This document shows, piece by piece, positions 51,364 through 53,961 of a stretch of 53,961 bases of DNA. Both the position numbers and the translations under genes were made by a program. How positions within the stretch are numbered: position 1 is the stretch's first letter; each line of letters starts with the position of its first letter. The notes under the pieces are model-generated. The model searched no databases. It was given only the letters and a program-made list of their open reading frames with translations, and was not told where the DNA came from. Source of the DNA: Anaerolineae bacterium (lineage in GTDB: Bacteria; Chloroflexota; Anaerolineae; Anaerolineales; Anaerolineaceae); assembly GCA_011176685.1 (NCBI GenBank), contig DUED01000041.1, forward strand, positions 1 to 53,961. The letters are read 5' to 3'.

Positions 51364-51867
51364 ATGATAGAGAGTGTTCTTGTCCTTAATGCGAACTTTG
51401 AGCCCGTCAATATTTGCAACACACGGCGCGCAATCTGTTTAATTTTGATGGAAAAAGCGAACCTGGTATTGAATGGGAGAGGTGTGATTCGTACTGTAAA
51501 TTATGCTTACCCTCGCCCTTCCATCATACGATTACAGAGGATGATTCACCGCCCACGTCCAAAAGTGAAATTGACCCGTAAAGAAATATTGCGGCGAGAT
51601 AATTTCACTTGCCAATATTGTGGGGCTAGGTCCAAGCACCTGACGATTGATCACATTATTCCAAGGCATTTAGGCGGAAAGTATGAATGGACAAATGTTG
51701 TAACTGCTTGCTCTGTATGCAACCACCGTAAAGGAGGCAGGACTTTAAATCAAGCTAGCATGCATTTATCTTTAAAACCGAAATCTCCCCCTTCATCAGC
51801 AACGTACATCTTTAGTCGTCATCTGAGTAATTACATCGACTGGGAACCATATCTAACCGGCTGGTAA
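51364..51867 (+). CDS. HNH endonuclease family protein
   Basis: About 167 residues (MIESVLVLNANFEPVNICN…). The N-terminal half, with LVLNANFEPVNICNTRRAICLILMEKANLV, is typical of the widespread stand-alone bacterial HNH proteins. The nuclease domain shows CQYCGARSKHLTIDHIIPRHLGG followed by VTACSVCNHRKGGRT, giving two Cys pairs and the catalytic D-H. Its cellular task is unknown; it is not clearly a mobile-element gene. The frame is open to 51325, but the −10 box lies inside that stretch, so ATG 51364 is chosen. Confidence 0.85.
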   Translation: MIESVLVLNANFEPVNICNTRRAICLILMEKANLVLNGRGVIRTVNYAYPRPSIIRLQRMIHRPRPKVKLTRKEILRRDNFTCQYCGARSKHLTIDHIIPRHLGGKYEWTNVVTACSVCNHRKGGRTLNQASMHLSLKPKSPPSSATYIFSRHLSNYIDWEPYLTGW

Positions 51868-51880
51868 GTATTTACATAAA

Positions 51881-51920
51881 AAAAGAGGTCTGCTCTCCAG
51901 AGTAGACTTCTTTTATTTAC
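51881..51920 (+). terminator. Terminator of the HNH gene
   Basis: A ~15-bp stem: AAAAGAGGTCTGCTC (51881–51895) with GAGTAGACTTCTTTT (51900–51914), including two G·T pairs, then ATTTAC. A-rich on the other side, so it may work both ways. Confidence 0.75.
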
Positions 51921-52070
51921 TTAATCCCCTTGATCAAAATTAATTGCTTTAGTTCTAGCTAATATTTGTAATTTTTTTATTGAAAAGTATGTTAATAATT
52001 CAGCAATACTTATTGCCCAATTTTCAACTCGCATTTCCCATCTGTTTTACTACTCTCGATCCTCGCACAT

Positions 52071-52877
52071 TTATTCCTCATTCGCCGCCTCTAGTTTAAC
52101 TTTCTTATGGCGAACAATAAGCATCACAACTGCGAAGATCATAACGACCACCATTGTTGCCTGATTGGCATTTATACCTCCAATGGTAGAAATATCTAAA
52201 CGAATGAACTCTAATAAAAAACGTCCAATAGGATAGACAATTAAATACACCCAAAGCAAATCACCAGGGAATAATTTTTCTTCATACTGCCTACCCAGCC
52301 ATAAAAGCATAAACATATTCATTAAATTCCAGATTGATTCATAAAGGAACATTGGATGATAATAAGCATATTCCATAAAACCGGGAAGACGGTGAGCTTC
52401 ATCAATACGAATAGCCCAGGGTAAATCTGTTGGGCTTCCATATAATTCTTGATTGATGAAGTTGCCCCACCGACCAATCGCTTGCGCTAATGCTAATCCC
52501 GGCACAATCATATCTGCCCATATAAAGAAATTCAGCTTATACTTCCTGGTATAAATTACTAAAGCAACCACACCACCAATAATTGCCCCTGGAATCCCTA
52601 GCCCCCCTTGGCGAATTCGTAGAATTTCAATAGGATGTGTGAAATAGTATTCTGCACCAACCCCCATTGACTTGGAAGGGGTTAATACATGCCATAAACG
52701 TGCTCCAATTACACCACCAATTATCAACCAAGGAACCATATCCCAGATGTAATCAGTCTTATATTTCTTTCTTTTCACTTCTTTCAATGACATCCAAACC
52801 GCAGCTAAAACCCCCACCATAATGATGATGCCATAATAATAGATAAAAACCGGCCCAATATAGAATCCTTCTGCCAT
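52071..52877 (-). CDS. lgt: Prolipoprotein diacylglyceryl transferase
   Basis: About 268 residues with seven membrane helices. Lgt moves diacylglycerol from phosphatidylglycerol to the lipobox Cys of prolipoproteins. IIGGVIGARLWHVL, the conserved GGLGIPGAIIGGVVAL, IGRWGNFINQELYG (the Lgt signature, with Arg and Asn) and HPMFLYESIWNL are present. ATG 52877 was chosen: AAAGGAAAC sits just upstream and homologues begin near MAEGFYIGPVFIYYYG; the frame's upstream part overlaps the previous gene. It is the enzyme that would act on the lipoproteins at 19807 and 27644. Confidence 0.94.
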   Translation of the reverse strand: MAEGFYIGPVFIYYYGIIIMVGVLAAVWMSLKEVKRKKYKTDYIWDMVPWLIIGGVIGARLWHVLTPSKSMGVGAEYYFTHPIEILRIRQGGLGIPGAIIGGVVALVIYTRKYKLNFFIWADMIVPGLALAQAIGRWGNFINQELYGSPTDLPWAIRIDEAHRLPGFMEYAYYHPMFLYESIWNLMNMFMLLWLGRQYEEKLFPGDLLWVYLIVYPIGRFLLEFIRLDISTIGGINANQATMVVVMIFAVVMLIVRHKKVKLEAANEE

Positions 52878-52890
52878 TAAGTTTCCTTTC

Positions 52891-53502
52891 TTATTTAGTT
52901 TTTCGATTTTTCTTTTTAAAAGTTCTTCTTGCCTGCTGGCGTACACACCAAATTCTCTGGAATGCTGTAATATTTCCTAAGACGGCAATAATCCATAACC
53001 CAATAACTGGCTTTTTTAACAGCAAGCTGGGCACAATTACCATATAGCGTTCTACTCTAGTAAGAAGACCAGCCTTTGCTTCAAAATCAAGGGACTCAGC
53101 TCGAGCCCTAACATAAGAAATGAGAACCGATCCTATCGCAGCAGCGTAAACTAGGAAACATGCATTTGTATTGTTCGAATTGAGAAAATAAATCATTAAA
53201 CCACCCAGGATCACTATTTCTGAATATCGATCAGTAACTGAGTCTACAAATGCACCATAATTAGTTGGTTCACCTCTGAGTCTTGCCATGGTCCCATCTA
53301 GGGCATCTATTGGTCCCATAATTAATACAATCACCCCTCCTGAAACCATCTTATCCATAGATATACAATAAGCAGCGATTATATTGCCAATTAATCCCAG
53401 GAAGGTCATTGTATTCGGCATTACACCCAATCTATTAAGAAACTCAGCTATACATTCTAAAATGCCTCGAAATGTCTTTCGTAACCAATCTGTAATATTC
53501 AT
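52891..53502 (-). CDS. CDP-alcohol phosphatidyltransferase
   Basis: 203 residues with about six membrane helices. The family motif is complete: DALDGTMAR…GAFVDSVTD (D-x2-DG-x2-AR-x8-G-x3-D-x3-D), the two-metal site. It joins a CDP-diacylglycerol to an alcohol phosphate such as glycerol-3-phosphate or inositol-phosphate; which one cannot be told. It ends in a Lys/Arg-rich tail and lies 13 nt upstream of lgt, whose substrate is a phospholipid, so the two form a lipid/lipoprotein operon. Confidence 0.88.
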   Translation of the reverse strand: MNITDWLRKTFRGILECIAEFLNRLGVMPNTMTFLGLIGNIIAAYCISMDKMVSGGVIVLIMGPIDALDGTMARLRGEPTNYGAFVDSVTDRYSEIVILGGLMIYFLNSNNTNACFLVYAAAIGSVLISYVRARAESLDFEAKAGLLTRVERYMVIVPSLLLKKPVIGLWIIAVLGNITAFQRIWCVRQQARRTFKKKNRKTK

Positions 53503-53589
53503 AATATTATCAATAACCTATAAAACGAAATTCCCCCTATGCTATCTTGCGAAATAGAAAATGTCAAGCTTATTATTCTTGATTGTTAT

Positions 53590-53634
53590 ATAAAGTTTAA
53601 AAGTGAACAGTTTAAAGCTGAAAAGTGAACTGCT
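53590..53634 (+). repeat. Tandem AAAAGTGAAC blocks, possible IS terminal region
   Basis: AAAAGTGAAC occurs twice about 22 bp apart (within GTTTAAAAGTGAACAG and GCTGAAAAGTGAACTG), just before the transposase fragment. It partly resembles the element end near 102–122. Confidence 0.4.
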
Positions 53635-53694
53635 ATTTTAATGAGATTTAAGTGATTATTTGAGTAGATTTCTCTAAAAGAATTGGAGGAATCA

Positions 53695-53853
53695 ATGTCT
53701 CAACTACATAAGCGGTTCACGGATGAGCAAATCAAAGTATTGGTTCAGGGTTATTGTCAGGGGAAGATGAAAAGAGCTGAAATTCAAGATTTGTTGGAGA
53801 TAGGCAAAACACGTTTCTTTGCATTACTGAAGGAATATGTCATTCACCAGTGA
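53695..53853 (+). pseudogene. Transposase N-terminal HTH fragment
   Basis: 52 residues from ATG 53695 with GGAGG 6 nt upstream. RFTDEQIKVLVQGYCQGKMK followed by RAEIQDLLEIGKTRFFALLKEY is the N-terminal helix-turn-helix of a DDE integrase-type transposase. It ends abruptly at TGA 53851–53853 inside a dyad (GTCATTCAC…GTGAATATGAC) and no catalytic domain follows. Either the element is internally deleted or another element end lies here. Confidence 0.6.
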
Positions 53854-53961
53854 ATATGACACCCTTACTCACCAATAAAAATGTCATCCTGGTTCAACCA
53901 AATTCTTTTGGTGAATTAGTTTACCATTCAACCGATAACCATAATCCTGTTTCCAAGGATG

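Noticed and set aside
1-53961. CRISPR arrays, rRNA genes, known riboswitches
   Set aside because: No regularly spaced short repeats, no rRNA-like stretches and no recognisable riboswitch core were seen on either strand.

Overview
The window looks like a chromosomal segment of a moderately AT-rich bacterium of the phylum Chloroflexota, most likely class Anaerolineae. This is inferred from gene content, since no rRNA is present. The pointers are a mevalonate-pathway decarboxylase, a lipoprotein with an NBR1-type Ig-like domain, an RtcB/archease pair, a seven-TM spermidine-synthase-like protein, an FHA / SEDS–PBP cell-wall locus, and proline/threonine-rich secreted proteins. Most genes are ordinary housekeeping genes in short operons.

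Layout. 1–201: end of an insertion sequence that has cut a flavoprotein gene. 427–3907 (+): mvaD-type decarboxylase, RseP-like site-2 protease, HEAT-repeat protein, acylphosphatase. 3985–10011 (−): tight pth–mfd–uvrB operon (translation quality and DNA repair). 10121–11470: IS5/IS1182-type element with a nonsense-mutated transposase, recognisable terminal inverted repeats and a 7-bp target duplication. 11546–12320 (+): two small envelope/stress-type proteins. 12401–14014 (−): NnrE–NnrD NAD(P)HX repair fusion. 14101–16313 (+): spermidine-synthase-like membrane protein coupled to a DUF1461 membrane protein. 16362–18704 (−): sugar-ABC ATPase and a class-V aminotransferase. 18990–20463: divergent membrane protein and lipoprotein.

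20.5–30.7 kb is a plastic region. It is littered with degenerate copies of the elongator tRNA-Met(CAT) gene whose intact copy sits at 30655–30726. It also holds a tRNA 3'-end fragment, a truncated formylglycine-generating-enzyme gene next to an IS110-family transposase, a frameshifted membrane-protein gene, a truncated ardC anti-restriction gene behind a large hairpin, a diverged ~240-bp direct repeat, a divergent cellulose-synthase-like glycosyltransferase / GH26-like hydrolase pair, and an AT-rich three-TM protein gene. I read it as repeated integration and decay at one tRNA gene.

30.8–39.7 kb: GH25-like protein lacking key catalytic residues, RadC, MFS transporter, PfkB-type kinase, ParA–ParB, YtcJ-type amidohydrolase, double-HTH regulator and GNAT acetyltransferase. 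39.8–45.7 kb (−): DUF5666-like and DUF4405-like proteins, PduO-type protein, oligopeptide-type binding protein, SecG, RtcB RNA ligase and its activator archease. 46.0–50.0 kb (+): FHA protein, MTA phosphorylase and a SEDS glycosyltransferase fused to a penicillin-binding-protein domain in which all three active-site motifs are lost; this is the most unusual protein in the window. 50.0–53.5 kb: TyrS, HNH nuclease, Lgt and a CDP-alcohol phosphatidyltransferase. The right end carries a short, broken transposase fragment.

Promoters with a clear TATAAT −10, often preceded by TGC and usually without an obvious −35, recur. Two (archease and the spermidine-synthase-like gene) lie exactly 7 nt from the ATG, which predicts leaderless mRNAs.
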